A DNA stretch of 64,000 nucleotides from Akkermansia muciniphila (GTDB taxonomy: Bacteria > Verrucomicrobiota > Verrucomicrobiia > Verrucomicrobiales > Akkermansiaceae), in the NCBI RefSeq assembly GCF_040616545.1, contig NZ_CP156688.1, positions 372,001-436,000 of the forward strand. The letters are read 5' to 3'. Position 1 is the first letter of the stretch. Each line of letters starts with the position of its first letter. The notes beneath the pieces were generated by a model that was not told the origin of the DNA, searched no databases, and saw only the letters and a program-made list of their open reading frames with translations. A program made the translations under genes and the position numbers. Of the stretch, positions 63,941-64,000 are shown piece by piece.

Positions 63941-64000
63941 TCAGGGCACGCGGAACTTTTTGACTTCATTCGGGAAGTTGGTGTCGCGCAGCACGGTGCC
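63941..64000 (-). CDS. C-terminal end of an unidentified gene (partial)
   Basis: Nineteen codons and a TGA stop are visible (GTVLRDTNFPNEVKKFRVP). The stop overlaps a possible tyrA start by one base. Too short to identify; with tyrA downstream an aromatic amino acid gene is a guess only. Confidence 0.55.
   Translation of the reverse strand, partial: GTVLRDTNFPNEVKKFRVP

Noticed and set aside
1-64000. CRISPR arrays, tRNA or rRNA genes, insertion sequences, prophage
   Set aside because: No regularly spaced repeats, no tRNA-like TTCGANTC blocks in plausible context, and no transposase or phage structural genes were noticed; the single Xer recombinase looks housekeeping.

Overview
The window is a stretch of bacterial chromosome with moderately high GC and dense, short-spaced operons. 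The gene set suggests a Verrucomicrobiota gut mucin degrader close to Akkermansia. It has a CBM-bearing GH2 beta-galactosidase, a sialidase with a C-terminal BACON-like domain, several EF-hand, TPR and lipoproteins of verrucomicrobial style, and few classical Shine-Dalgarno sites. The genus is an inference from gene content; no rRNA or tRNA gene was seen that could fix it.

Layout. Positions 1-10 kb are mostly minus strand: the tail of plsX with rpmF and yceD, a HIT protein, a Sua5 tRNA-modification enzyme, then aroK (plus), rpsP, a LysE exporter, a Xer recombinase, an EF-hand secreted protein, yajC-tgt-trmB and a degenerate NUDIX regulator. From 10 to 18 kb there are an RlpA lipoprotein, RNase HIII, an HU protein, three small unknown proteins, an ExbB/ExbD/TonB-like operon, a UbiA-fold membrane protein and a SurA-like foldase. 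From 18 to 25 kb lie the beta-galactosidase, valS and an unknown membrane protein. From 25.4 to 34.9 kb a contiguous minus-strand str-S10 ribosomal cluster (rpsL to rplN) runs from one good promoter to one good terminator. It carries a non-ribosomal exported coiled-coil gene between rpsS and rplV. From 35 to 50 kb come an acyltransferase, gpmI, a thioesterase, a sigma-54 type two-component system translationally coupled to a GT39-like membrane protein, xseB-dxs, a TPR protein, recO, an LptF/G permease, der and oppD.

The one clearly foreign segment is about 50.2-53.46 kb. It is strikingly AT-rich and holds a single large gene that fuses an N-terminal HD phosphohydrolase-like domain to a C-terminal IucA/IucC (NIS synthetase)-like ATP-binding domain. 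I found no described system with this architecture from memory, and it is the best candidate for something new. After it come a CAT-family acetyltransferase, the sialidase, a TonB-receptor/ABC (YbbA-YbbP-like) operon, tyrA and the last codons of another gene.

Together the genes cover core translation, envelope biogenesis, host glycan degradation (sialidase plus beta-galactosidase, with ExbB/D/TonB-like energisation) and one accessory island. Other points of note are a Tgt that has lost all four zinc ligands, a 15-bp inverted repeat flanking about 250 bp of non-coding DNA before gpmI, and operator-like palindromes upstream of the histidine kinase and the TonB receptor.
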